A stretch of 12,957 nucleotides of DNA from Eubacterium sp. (GCA_023663915.1 JAMPGN010000120.1:1-12957); one strand, 5' to 3'. Counted from the stretch's first letter, positions 7,103-12,957 are shown. Numbers and translations are program-made. Notes: a model not told the origin generated them from the letters alone.

Positions 7103-8686
7103 TCACGAACGCCTCCGATTCATAATGTACCAGACTCCCAAAGACGTAATGCCGATTGCCAACGCCACAATAACAGCCACAATCGCCTTGACTGCCGTCG
7201 TGCCGCCGTTATCCTCCACTGCCAGGGCGTCTGCTTCTCCCGCCTCAAAGTCAATATAGGCAATCGCATAAGGAGAAAACTGATCAGTCGAAAACGTAAT
7301 CGTATCCGCAGTGTCATCCTCATCTGAAAGCTGCGCAAACGCCTGGCTGCCGTCTTCCTCCTCATGCAGCCGCAAAATATAAAACTGCCGGTTTTCCTTC
7401 TGTAACGGTTCGGGAACCGTGATCACTACTTGCAGCTTTTCCGGAAGTACGGAAACCGACTGCGTCTTCTTATTTTTCATTTCCTTTAATGATATTTCAA
7501 AGTACCGCCCAATCTCCATGCCGGGAAGCTTCTTTTCCTCAAATGCTTCTTTTGTCCGCAGAGCGGTTTTTCCCTCCGTATCGTTTACAGAAAGCTCTAT
7601 CGTGACCGATAAATCCCCCCGCAGCATAGCAAGCCGCTCTTCCCCGCTCAAAAGCTGCTCCGGCAGCCTCTCAAAATAAGGCACGCCGTAATTGTCCCGT
7701 GCTGTATCCATAAAATCATTGCGTACCGTCAACTGCAGATCTCCCGTATTACGTGCGGCAGCCAACAGCTCCCCGTCCATATTTTCTTCAATCAACCGTT
7801 TCGCTTCTTCAATGGAAACATTCAATTCCGCAAGCGTTCCCGTCAGTTTCTCCCGCTCATCCCCATCCGCAGCATTTTCCTCATCCTGCTTCTTTTTGTC
7901 GTCCTCGTCTTTCCCCGTATTTTCCTTCTCGTCTTTTTCTTCCGGTTTCTGCTCCGGATCGTCTTTTATTTCCGGCTGATTCGCAGGCTTCTCACTATTG
8001 TTATTCTGTTGCGGCGTTTCCATAAAATCCGCCGAAATAGTATGGTCTTCCCTCACATTCGTAAAGTTAAAGGAAGTCGTTTTTCCCAGCTCTTTTCCGT
8101 CCACATACACGGTACGGACGGCATAGCCGTTGTCCGGTGTGATCGTATAAAACACTCCCGCGCCTTCCGTAACGGTAGTTTTCCCCTCCGGTGTAATCGT
8201 TCCATGCGCGGAAGATACCGACGCTGTGATCGTGTAAGTTTTCGGCTGCACATTATCGTTTTTCGGCTGTGCATTATCATTTTGCGACTGATTATTATTG
8301 TTTTGCGTGTTATTATCCTGCGGCTGTATCAACGCCAGCGCCGACGCGCTGAAGGTACTGTCCTCTTTGGAAACTGCTTTTACGGTCAGTGAAGACGCTC
8401 CTTCATCCGCCGCTACATTCAAAATGCCGTTTGCATCGATAAACGTATTCTGACTTGTCTGCCCGGAAACACTCCACGCAACAGCCCCGCTGAAATTACT
8501 TCCGGATATCGTTACCGTAAACGCACAGGTCTCGTTTTTAGGGATAACGACCGTCCCCGGCGAAACAGCGATTGATGTAATGACCGGCTTTTGCTCCTCC
8601 GTGGCATGGCACGGAAAACCAGCAGAAATAAGAATTTGTATGGTCAATATAACTGCACTGGTAAAGTATACTGCTTTCCTTTTCAT
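7103..8686 (-). CDS. Secreted, C-terminally membrane-anchored surface protein with Big-like and InlB-B-like repeat domains
   Basis: Predicted cell-surface protein of 527 aa. ATG 8686 (MKRKAVYFTS) has AAGGA 8 nt upstream; the frame also opens at ATG 8710, which has a poor ribosome site. A signal peptide ends near residue 28 (PCHA/TEE). Residues about 34-120 resemble a bacterial Ig-like (Big) domain. A Gln/Asn-rich linker (122-149) contains a 7-residue repeat. Residues about 150-222 (YTITASVSSAHGTITPEG, then DNGYAV and VYVDGKE) match the InlB B-repeat type found in Gram-positive adhesins. A highly charged Glu/Asp/Lys linker (about 230-280) leads to an unrecognised domain (about 281-490). The C-terminus is a TM helix (about 500-520) plus NRRRS. 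No LPxTG motif is present, so it is membrane- rather than sortase-anchored. Its role is unknown; adhesion or sensing is inference. Confidence 0.87.
   Translation of the reverse strand: MKRKAVYFTSAVILTIQILISAGFPCHATEEQKPVITSIAVSPGTVVIPKNETCAFTVTISGSNFSGAVAWSVSGQTSQNTFIDANGILNVAADEGASSLTVKAVSKEDSTFSASALALIQPQDNNTQNNNNQSQNDNAQPKNDNVQPKTYTITASVSSAHGTITPEGKTTVTEGAGVFYTITPDNGYAVRTVYVDGKELGKTTSFNFTNVREDHTISADFMETPQQNNNSEKPANQPEIKDDPEQKPEEKDEKENTGKDEDDKKKQDEENAADGDEREKLTGTLAELNVSIEEAKRLIEENMDGELLAAARNTGDLQLTVRNDFMDTARDNYGVPYFERLPEQLLSGEERLAMLRGDLSVTIELSVNDTEGKTALRTKEAFEEKKLPGMEIGRYFEISLKEMKNKKTQSVSVLPEKLQVVITVPEPLQKENRQFYILRLHEEEDGSQAFAQLSDEDDTADTITFSTDQFSPYAIAYIDFEAGEADALAVEDNGGTTAVKAIVAVIVALAIGITSLGVWYIMNRRRS
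8241..8302 (-). repeat. 21-bp tandem repeat in the Gln/Asn linker of the surface protein
   Basis: Near-identical units start at 8241 and 8262 (3 differences over 20 bases), and a more diverged third starts at 8283. They encode a 7-residue period of the type QNDNAQP / KNDNVQP, in frame, so copy-number change would only alter linker length. Confidence 0.6.
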
Positions 8687-8715
8687 TTGATCATTCCTTT
8701 TTTTAACCATATGCT

Positions 8716-8754
8716 TTATGCCCTGCCGTGGCAGATAAATAGAATTTTTATCAT
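8716..8754 (-). pseudogene. 5' stub of a low-molecular-weight protein tyrosine phosphatase gene
   Basis: Twelve codons, MIKILFICHGRA, then TAA. The first ten match the near-invariant start of bacterial LMW-PTPs, which run MIKILFVCHGNICRS with the catalytic C(x)5R loop. Here the sequence diverges right after CHG, so the loop Arg and the rest of the enzyme are gone. The ATG overlaps the TGA of the decayed frame upstream by ATGA, as expected of an old operon. The short length makes this a suggestion only. Confidence 0.4.
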
Positions 8755-8888
8755 AATATCAATTTGCTCTTTTTTGCCTTGGAATACGCTGCTTGATTAT
8801 ATATGTATTATACCCGTTCCAGTTCTTCGCCCAAATTATAACGATGCAAAACTGCTTCTTAATCAGAATATGCTTCTAACGGTTTCAT
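8751..8888 (-). pseudogene. Decayed reading frame with two in-frame stops, upstream of the phosphatase stub
   Basis: Starting at ATG 8888, one frame reads MKPLEAYSD, stop, EAVLHRYNLGEELERV, stop, YIYNQAAYSKAKK and on to TGA at 8751-8753. The amphipathic, Glu/Leu/Arg-rich composition looks coding, and the frame ends exactly with an ATGA overlap on the phosphatase-like start. Both internal stops are TAA. I cannot name the family. It may be a short accessory protein once coupled to the phosphatase. Confidence 0.35.
8807..8834 (-). promoter_or_regulatory. Possible promoter of the surface protein gene
   Basis: Perfect TATAAT at 8807-8812 (minus strand), with TTGGGC at 8829-8834 and a 16-bp spacer. 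The predicted start lies about 115 nt upstream of ATG 8686. The -35 is weak and the region is AT-rich, so a chance match is possible. Confidence 0.35.
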
Positions 8889-8889
8889 T

Positions 8890-9024
8890 TTAAATACCCT
8901 TTCCACATTTAGGACAAAACAACTTACTTTTTCCTTTCCTTTTACCATATTGATAAATTCCGTAATACTTTTTCTCCGTATTGATGCCTTTGTATAATAG
9001 CGCATTTAGTAAAAATCCGTATAT
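8890..9024 (-). pseudogene. Start-less open frame ending in a CPxCG zinc knuckle
   Basis: 44 sense codons between TAG (9025-9027) and TAA (8890-8892), with no ATG or GTG start. The C-terminus reads KKYYGIYQYGKRKGKSKLF, then CPKCGKGI. The half zinc-ribbon and basic stretch look like a protein C-terminus whose 5' part has been lost. It is not a continuation of the 9076-9429 gene, which ends in its own stop. Confidence 0.3.
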
Positions 9025-9075
9025 CTATTTCTCATTTTCAGAACTTCTCTAATTCCTTTAATATTATGGTATTAT

Positions 9076-9429
9076 TTAATGAAATGCAGTCTTGCAATTA
9101 GGACACACAAATATCCTATTTCCCAATGCTACTGGAATCAGTTTGCCGTGTATTTGAAAACACGATGCACAATATCTTATATTTTTTCCAGATTCTTTCT
9201 CTGCTTTCTTCACGTATAATCCTGAATCTAATAATTCTAACTCGCTTTCAAGAATTGAACATTTTTCTAATTCAACCACTCTTGTCTTTAATTGTTCATT
9301 TTCCTCACGTATATCAAAAATCAAACTCTGTATATCCATTAACTTTTCTTGTAATTCAAGATTCTTTTGTTTTTTTGCTTCATCAACTAAATCTCGCACT
9401 AAATCATATACATCTTTAACTGCCGACAT
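9076..9429 (-). CDS. Small coiled-coil / zinc-ribbon protein, unknown function
   Basis: A 117-aa protein. Residues about 1-65 are helical with heptad-like Leu/Ile spacing, charge-rich and without Pro or Gly (MSAVKDVYDLVRDL, then LQEKLMDIQSLIFDI), which suggests a coiled coil. The C-terminus (87-112) has two CxxC knuckles, CASC (87-90) and CPNC (109-112), spaced as in a zinc ribbon. Nothing suggests catalysis; a DNA-, RNA- or protein-binding adaptor is plausible. The start is supported by AAGGAG 5 nt upstream of the ATG. It lies 150 bp downstream of the restriction enzyme gene on the same strand and shares its AT-rich composition, so it probably travels with the R-M system. Whether it is co-transcribed is unclear. 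Confidence 0.78.
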   Translation of the reverse strand: MSAVKDVYDLVRDLVDEAKKQKNLELQEKLMDIQSLIFDIREENEQLKTRVVELEKCSILESELELLDSGLYVKKAEKESGKNIRYCASCFQIHGKLIPVALGNRIFVCPNCKTAFH

Positions 9430-9530
9430 AGTATCTCCTTTTTACCACGTTTATTCTTTCGACTTGTTACTGTTTTCCCCAAAATCATACTAATTAAAAT
9501 GCACCTGATTTCATCACCATCCCCTTTTAT

Positions 9531-9557
9531 TCCTGAAATCCTACTTTTCAGGATTTC
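9531..9557 (-). promoter_or_regulatory. Two overlapping, mutually exclusive 8-bp hairpins downstream of the restriction gene
   Basis: One stem is TCCTGAAA (9531-9538) with TTTCAGGA (9546-9553). The other is GAAATCCT (9535-9542) with AGGATTTC (9550-9557). Both are perfect with 7-nt loops and use overlapping arms. No U-run follows on the minus strand, so this is not a standard terminator. It may be a processing site, a partial terminator or a protein-binding palindrome. Confidence 0.4.
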
Positions 9558-9579
9558 TTCTTCATCTGCTCCTTCTCCT

Positions 9580-10455
9580 TTATATCAAGTAACCTCTTTC
9601 AATTCCATCTGCAATCATTCCATGCCAGTCGGTTGCCAGGTACTCTCTTACCGCTGAAAACAAATGCCATACAACATCTGCATAAATAGGATTTGCAACA
9701 TATCCCTCCAAATATCTATATTCTCTATCTGTGTTTTTTTGTTTGCGCAATACATATATCTGATCAACTTTATATTTTTTTAAATTTACAGCTTCTGTTA
9801 ACTTTAACCTTTCTGCCACAACGTAATAAATTGCATTAGGATTTCTGCTTTTAAGCTGCTCTGCTGCTGTAGATGCTCCTTCTAGCATAGTCTTATCCAA
9901 ATATGTTTTACATTCAATAGCTACGGCAGGCATATCAAAACTCTCATTTTCTATAATTGTCATTCCTTTGCATTGGAATGAGGCATTGACCGTTGATCCG
10001 ATAACAAAATCGTGATCTTTCTTTTCTACCATAGTATGCGGTTGTGTTATCATTTCATTGTAACTTGCACATCTAAAAAATATATCCTTGAATGCATGTG
10101 ATTTTCCTATCAATGCATACTTAGAATAATCTGCGACAAGATCTCTAAACAAATAGTACATAAACTCTTCTAATGCAGATGAATGTAGATTAGACCTTGA
10201 ATCAAATTGTTCGGCATATTGCTGTTGATCTAAAAAATTTTTATATTCATTAAAGAGACTTACCCTTGCCTCTATAACAGCAAAATCATTCTCATTAACC
10301 AATTTCATAGGTCCTTGTAAGGCAAGATTGGCATCTTTCCACGCATCATACATTGGTCTAATCTCACTTAAATATTGTTTGGATATCTCATCTTGATATT
10401 TTGTCGGATGGTTCTCTTTTTGTTCCAAATTATCTCCATGTACATAAACGCTCAT
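9580..10455 (-). CDS. Type II restriction endonuclease, PD-(D/E)xK, Bpu10I-like
   Basis: A 291-aa soluble protein, predicted to cut the DNA sequence protected by the adjacent methyltransferase. A PD-(D/E)xK core is visible: D149 in KKDHDFVIG, then E181 and K183 in VAIECKTYLDK, with helix-borne acidic residues E96/E97 before it. The overall sequence, including the MSVYVHGDN opening and the C-terminal DWHGM segment, reads like the Bpu10I restriction endonuclease family to me, but that assignment is from memory. Authentic Bpu10I uses two different subunits and two m5C methyltransferases; here there is one of each, so it may act as a homodimer on a symmetric site. The start is supported by AAAGGAG upstream, 16 bp after the methyltransferase stop. 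Methylase-first order helps protect the host. The recognition site is unknown. Confidence 0.75.
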   Translation of the reverse strand: MSVYVHGDNLEQKENHPTKYQDEISKQYLSEIRPMYDAWKDANLALQGPMKLVNENDFAVIEARVSLFNEYKNFLDQQQYAEQFDSRSNLHSSALEEFMYYLFRDLVADYSKYALIGKSHAFKDIFFRCASYNEMITQPHTMVEKKDHDFVIGSTVNASFQCKGMTIIENESFDMPAVAIECKTYLDKTMLEGASTAAEQLKSRNPNAIYYVVAERLKLTEAVNLKKYKVDQIYVLRKQKNTDREYRYLEGYVANPIYADVVWHLFSAVREYLATDWHGMIADGIERGYLI

Positions 10456-10471
10456 TTTCTTTTCTCCTTTG

Positions 10472-11698
10472 CTATTCTACTTTTTCAAAATCAATTTGTT
10501 TCATTATATTTAATGCAATAGCCCTTGCCATAAGTGGCGGCACAGCATTTCCAATCTGGCTGTATTGACATAAATATGCCTCGCCTTGTCTTCCCTCTTT
10601 TATCAGCAACTTTTTACTTACAACAGTAGGCTTTCCTAAAAAAACATAACTATCTGGAAAGGATTGAATTCTAGCTCCTTCTCGTGCAGTAAAATTTCTG
10701 TTTTTATATGGATGGACAAAATTCCCATAAAATGTTGCAGTAATTGTATGGCAAATCTTATCTGGGTGCATTCTTCTATTATTCTGATCATATGGTTTAT
10801 CTGATACCTCGCCATTTCCATTTCTCTTCCTTTGTTTCAGTTTCTCATCTGTTATATCTGAAACAGATTGTCCCCAAGACATTTTGCTAAAACGCTCTAC
10901 CAATCTTTGCGTATGCTTCATTGCCAAATGATTATGTAAGACTTTTTCATTTCCCCTGCACCACTCTTGATATACATTTTCTGCCGCTTTGGTGTATTCC
11001 ATTTCTTCAGCGCCTTCTCTTGCCTCAATATCCGGTAAATCAGAAATTGCTTCCCACAATGTCGGACATTTTTTTAAATCTTTTTTATCATAATCAAACA
11101 TACTTATTTGTTGATCAAAAATTCTTACCTCTGGAACGTAATGCGTTTTTGCTGGAAAAGGATACACTAATTCCATTTTTGATGCAATTAAAACAAATCT
11201 TTGCCTCATTTGTGGAACACCATAATCACTAGCAGTAAGTATCTCGCAATAAACATGATATCCTAGTTTTTCAAATTCACTTTTTATAATATCTACAACC
11301 CTTTCACCAGATTTTGTTTTTGCCTTTGCAATATTCGGAACATTTTCCATAACCATAACCTTCGGTTCAAAAATTCTAGCCATTCTTATAAACTCAACAA
11401 ACAATGAATTTCTAGGATCCTTCGGATCCCCTGCATCCTTAATACATATTGAAAATCCCTGACACGGCGGTCCCCCTATAATAATATCTGGATTTTTTTC
11501 AACATTACTTTTCAAATATTCTTCTTCAAAAGACTCAATATCACCGAGCATCATTTTTGCACTTGGATGATTATAACTAAATGTATCAGCCGCCCATTTA
11601 TCATGTTCAATTGCAGCAATCACTTCACATCCAGCCATTTCAAAACCAAGACTGAATCCTCCTGCCCCTGAAAAAACATCAAGTACCACTGGTTTCAT
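10472..11698 (-). CDS. DNA (cytosine-5-)-methyltransferase of a type II R-M system
   Basis: A 408-aa enzyme that transfers methyl from S-adenosylmethionine to C5 of cytosine. The conserved m5C motifs occur in order: motif I DVFSGAGGFSLGF (7-19); motif IV GGPPCQGFS (75-83) with catalytic C79; motif VI MENV (117-120); motif VIII QMRQRF (163-168); and motif X SQIGNAVPP near the C-terminus. The target-recognition region lies between VIII and X (about 180-360). The length is typical for a solitary-domain m5C enzyme. A GAGGTG site precedes the ATG, 17 bp after the GNAT gene stop; the restriction gene follows after 16 bp. The AT-rich codon use, unlike genes left of 8.7 kb, suggests horizontal acquisition. 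Confidence 0.96.
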   Translation of the reverse strand: MKPVVLDVFSGAGGFSLGFEMAGCEVIAAIEHDKWAADTFSYNHPSAKMMLGDIESFEEEYLKSNVEKNPDIIIGGPPCQGFSICIKDAGDPKDPRNSLFVEFIRMARIFEPKVMVMENVPNIAKAKTKSGERVVDIIKSEFEKLGYHVYCEILTASDYGVPQMRQRFVLIASKMELVYPFPAKTHYVPEVRIFDQQISMFDYDKKDLKKCPTLWEAISDLPDIEAREGAEEMEYTKAAENVYQEWCRGNEKVLHNHLAMKHTQRLVERFSKMSWGQSVSDITDEKLKQRKRNGNGEVSDKPYDQNNRRMHPDKICHTITATFYGNFVHPYKNRNFTAREGARIQSFPDSYVFLGKPTVVSKKLLIKEGRQGEAYLCQYSQIGNAVPPLMARAIALNIMKQIDFEKVE

Positions 11699-11715
11699 AT
11701 TTCACCTCATTAATC

Positions 11716-12333
11716 TCAACTTTCAGTAAAAACTGTCGTTTTCATCTGCCTATATCCCTGACAAATATCCAGTCTATAACGATACACCACTTCATCACCG
11801 TTTTCTCCAAACAAATATTTATAGTCTTCTAAATCCTGTTCGCTTTTTCCTGCAATTTCTCCGAACCTTACTACAAATTTCGAAAAGATACTTTCTTCTT
11901 CTCCAATTTTAACAGCGCCCAGCTTTTCAAATACGTGCTGACTGTGTAAATTGGCAGAAGAAATACGAATCAGAAAATAATCAACTTTCTTTTCTTCACA
12001 TACTCTTTTGGAAAATAGCCGGACTGCCTTTGGTGCTATCCCCTTATTTCTTTTACTTTCCAATAAATCAATACCAATTTCCGGCGTATTGCTATCCGAA
12101 TGCTGCAATTCTATACTTCCGCAATAATCTCCATCTACCGTAAACAAAGAAAAAATACTCTCTTCATGATTTAATGTCTGTTCCCACATCATATCTTTTG
12201 ATCGCGGGTTCAAATATAGTGATGTTTCTCCATTTAACTGTCTGTGTAATTCTACATAATCTTTTCTATCTTCATCAGATAGCGTACATATTATCAATTC
12301 GCCGTCTGTAGCAAAAATTTCTCGTTTTGTCAC
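11716..12333 (-). CDS. GNAT-family N-acetyltransferase (RimJ/RimL-like), first gene of the R-M cluster
   Basis: A 205-aa acetyl-CoA-dependent acetyltransferase. Motif A is EIGIDLLESKRNKGIAPKAV (85-104), with the acetyl-CoA pyrophosphate loop R95-NKG-I-A. Motif B includes N128-LHSQHVFEKLGAVKIG, typical of RimJ/L-like enzymes. About 50 C-terminal residues extend beyond the core. The start is GTG 12333, with GAGG 9 nt upstream; an in-frame TGA immediately precedes it, so no longer form is possible. The substrate (a protein N-terminus, an aminoglycoside-like compound or another amine) cannot be told from sequence. Spacing of only 17 bp to the methyltransferase implies one transcript, so it is either a passenger or a functional companion of the R-M system. 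Confidence 0.88.
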   Translation of the reverse strand: MTKREIFATDGELIICTLSDEDRKDYVELHRQLNGETSLYLNPRSKDMMWEQTLNHEESIFSLFTVDGDYCGSIELQHSDSNTPEIGIDLLESKRNKGIAPKAVRLFSKRVCEEKKVDYFLIRISSANLHSQHVFEKLGAVKIGEEESIFSKFVVRFGEIAGKSEQDLEDYKYLFGENGDEVVYRYRLDICQGYRQMKTTVFTES

Positions 12334-12560
12334 TCAATTCGCCCTCTTTATCTGTAAATCCAGAAACATTTTAAACAAATAAATTATTTTAATCTATATC
12401 TTTGCCTTTAACCGCAATATATTTGGAAACTTTGTTCTTAGGTTTACTCATAAATCAATCATAATCCCTTCTAAATACATTTTATATCACAAATTGCCAA
12501 TGCACAACAAAAACAGATTAAAATACAGACAATTGGGCTGGCATTCATAACAACATACAC
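12334..12560 (-). other. AT-rich leader region upstream of the R-M cluster
   Basis: There is no gene I can support. The only frame of note is a 20-codon one (12389-12451) starting MSKPKNKVSKYIAVKGK without a good ribosome site. A promoter for the GNAT/R-M transcript should lie here. TATAAA-like boxes are present, but none has a convincing -35, so I do not place one. Confidence 0.5.
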
Positions 12561-12599
12561 AAAAAGAGCTGCTCCACAACATTTAGCTCGCAGCTCTTT
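12561..12599 (-). terminator. Intrinsic terminator after the 56-aa gene
   Basis: Perfect 10-bp stem GCAGCTCTTT (12590-12599) / AAAGAGCTGC (12563-12572) with a 17-nt loop. In the minus-strand transcript the hairpin runs into five consecutive U. It lies 45 bp past the small gene's stop and separates it from the R-M cluster. Confidence 0.75.
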
Positions 12600-12644
12600 A
12601 ATAACATATAAACTATATATTCCATTTACTCACACTATTTGATA

Positions 12645-12815
12645 TCAGACACACTGTTCTTTCCGAAGCAGTCCCATGATTCTTTCTGCCCCTTTCTTTG
12701 TGTCTGCAATAATTTCCTCCGATGTCATCTTGATATGGCGCAAGGAATTATATCCCCTAATTTTGCGTATGTCCTCAACATCAAAGTTCTTACTTACAAT
12801 TGTTTCAGTCATCAT
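12645..12815 (-). CDS. 56-aa small protein coupled to the intron-interrupted gene; unknown function
   Basis: The frame reads MMTETIVSKNFDVEDIRKIR, continues through SLRHIKMTSEEIIADTKK and ends RKEQCV. It is helical and charged, with a C-terminal amphipathic segment. The start is either of two adjacent ATGs (12815 or 12812), with AGAAGG just upstream. The upstream gene's TGA stop (12812-12814) lies within the double ATG, so translation is probably coupled. A good terminator follows. Size, coupling and island location resemble toxin-antitoxin or regulator pairs, but I recognise no such family and do not assign one. Confidence 0.6.
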   Translation of the reverse strand: MMTETIVSKNFDVEDIRKIRGYNSLRHIKMTSEEIIADTKKGAERIMGLLRKEQCV

Positions 12816-12909
12816 CGCCTTCTAATTAATGCTGACGGCGGGTATATCAACAAATCTTTATATCCTTCCATCGTTGTTACGATTTTCACATCCTTTACAG
12901 TTTTCTCTA
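12812..12909 (-). CDS. 3' exon (last 31 codons) of an unknown gene interrupted by a group II intron
   Basis: Directly after the intron's 3' end, one frame reads EKTVKDVKIVTTMEGYKDLL, then IYPPSALIRRR, and TGA at 12812-12814. It begins in mid-codon at the intron boundary (TA at 12908-12909), with no strong start of its own. Its stop overlaps the start of the 56-aa gene. The upstream exon is outside the window. An internal start (GTG 12889-12891 region or ATG near 12871) would give only a very short protein and has poor ribosome sites. Confidence 0.42.
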
Positions 12910-12957
12910 GTAGATATGGGGATTACTCCCCATACCCCTATACAAAACCGTACGTGC
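12910..12957 (-). mobile_element. 3' end of a bacterial group II intron (domain V 3' strand and domain VI)
   Basis: On the minus strand the edge reads GCACGTACGGTTTT, the 3' strand of group II domain V (consensus GCACGTACGGTTC, pairing with an upstream GAGCCGTATGC). Domain VI follows: ATGGGGA (12927-12933 in minus orientation) with TCCCCAT (12916-12922), closed by a GUAA tetraloop. The element ends in TATCTAC, with a candidate branch-point A about 8 nt from the end, and a terminal AC fits the usual 3'-AY boundary. The reverse transcriptase ORF and domains I-IV would lie to the right, outside the window. The exact end (12910 or a base beside it) is inferred. Confidence 0.65.

Larger units (their letters stand above)
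8711..9075 (-). other. 365-bp gene-poor junction between chromosomal genes and the R-M island
   Basis: There is no intact gene here. It holds, in transcription order, a start-less frame ending in CPKCGKGI, a stop-interrupted frame, a 12-codon phosphatase-like stub and a possible promoter for the surface protein, each listed separately. Base composition changes across this stretch from AT-rich (right) to moderate GC (left). I see no intrinsic terminator for the zinc-ribbon gene that ends at 9076. Confidence 0.7.

Noticed and set aside
7103..7200. Possible sortase LPxTG anchor in the surface protein C-terminus
   Set aside because: I looked for LPxTG or variants before the C-terminal hydrophobic stretch and found none.
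9550..9567. Five-codon frame MKKKS after the endonuclease with a good AGGAG site
   Set aside because: Too short to judge. The ribosome-like sequence is purine-rich and may be chance; no conserved leader-peptide logic visible.
12389..12451. 20-codon frame starting MSKPKNKVSKYIAVKGK
   Set aside because: It is very short, lacks a convincing ribosome site and sits in AT-rich leader sequence; mentioned only as part of the region description.
1..12957. CRISPR array, tRNA or rRNA genes
   Set aside because: No regularly spaced direct repeats, and no tRNA-like cloverleaf or rRNA sequence was recognised on either strand by eye.

Overview
The window looks like chromosome of a low-to-mid GC Gram-positive anaerobe, probably a Clostridia/Lachnospiraceae-type gut bacterium. 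The basis is AGGAGG-type ribosome binding sites throughout, a Gram-positive lipoprotein-type binding protein, a C-terminally membrane-anchored surface protein with Asn/Gln- and Glu/Lys-rich linkers, and sigma-A-type promoters. The genus is inference. Every supportable gene lies on the minus strand, so transcription runs from high to low coordinates.

Left part (about 1-8,700, GC near half by eye, ordinary chromosomal genes). In transcription order: a signal-peptide/TM surface protein with a Big-like and an InlB-B-like repeat domain (7103-8686); a five-gene operon with a near-consensus promoter (7054-7082) encoding a GluBCDA-type glutamate/polar amino acid ABC importer (binding protein, two permeases, ATPase) followed by a class II glutamine amidotransferase, and closed by a clear intrinsic terminator (2772-2814); an orphan vWA-like protein (2213-2719); and a membrane hybrid histidine kinase (1-2130) that runs off the left edge inside its receiver domain.

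Right part (about 8,750-12,957, visibly AT-rich, accessory island). In transcription order: the 3' end of a group II intron at the right edge (domain V 3' strand and domain VI), whose 3' exon is the last 31 codons of an unknown gene; a 56-aa small protein whose start overlaps that gene's stop, followed by a terminator hairpin; then a tight cluster of GNAT acetyltransferase, m5C DNA methyltransferase and PD-(D/E)xK (Bpu10I-like) restriction endonuclease with 16-17 bp gaps, followed after 150 bp by a coiled-coil plus zinc-ribbon protein. This is a type II restriction-modification (R-M) system with two unexplained companions.

The border between the two parts (8,716-9,024) holds relic coding sequence: a 12-codon stub that reads like the start of a low-molecular-weight protein tyrosine phosphatase, preceded by a decayed reading frame that overlaps it by ATGA, and by a start-less frame ending in a CPxCG zinc knuckle. 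The island therefore seems to end in the wreckage of an older operon.

The most interesting items are the companion genes of the R-M system, the intron-interrupted small-gene pair, the perfect 11-bp inverted repeat straddling the glu promoter start site, and the amidotransferase co-transcribed with the importer. None of them could be confirmed here by database search.
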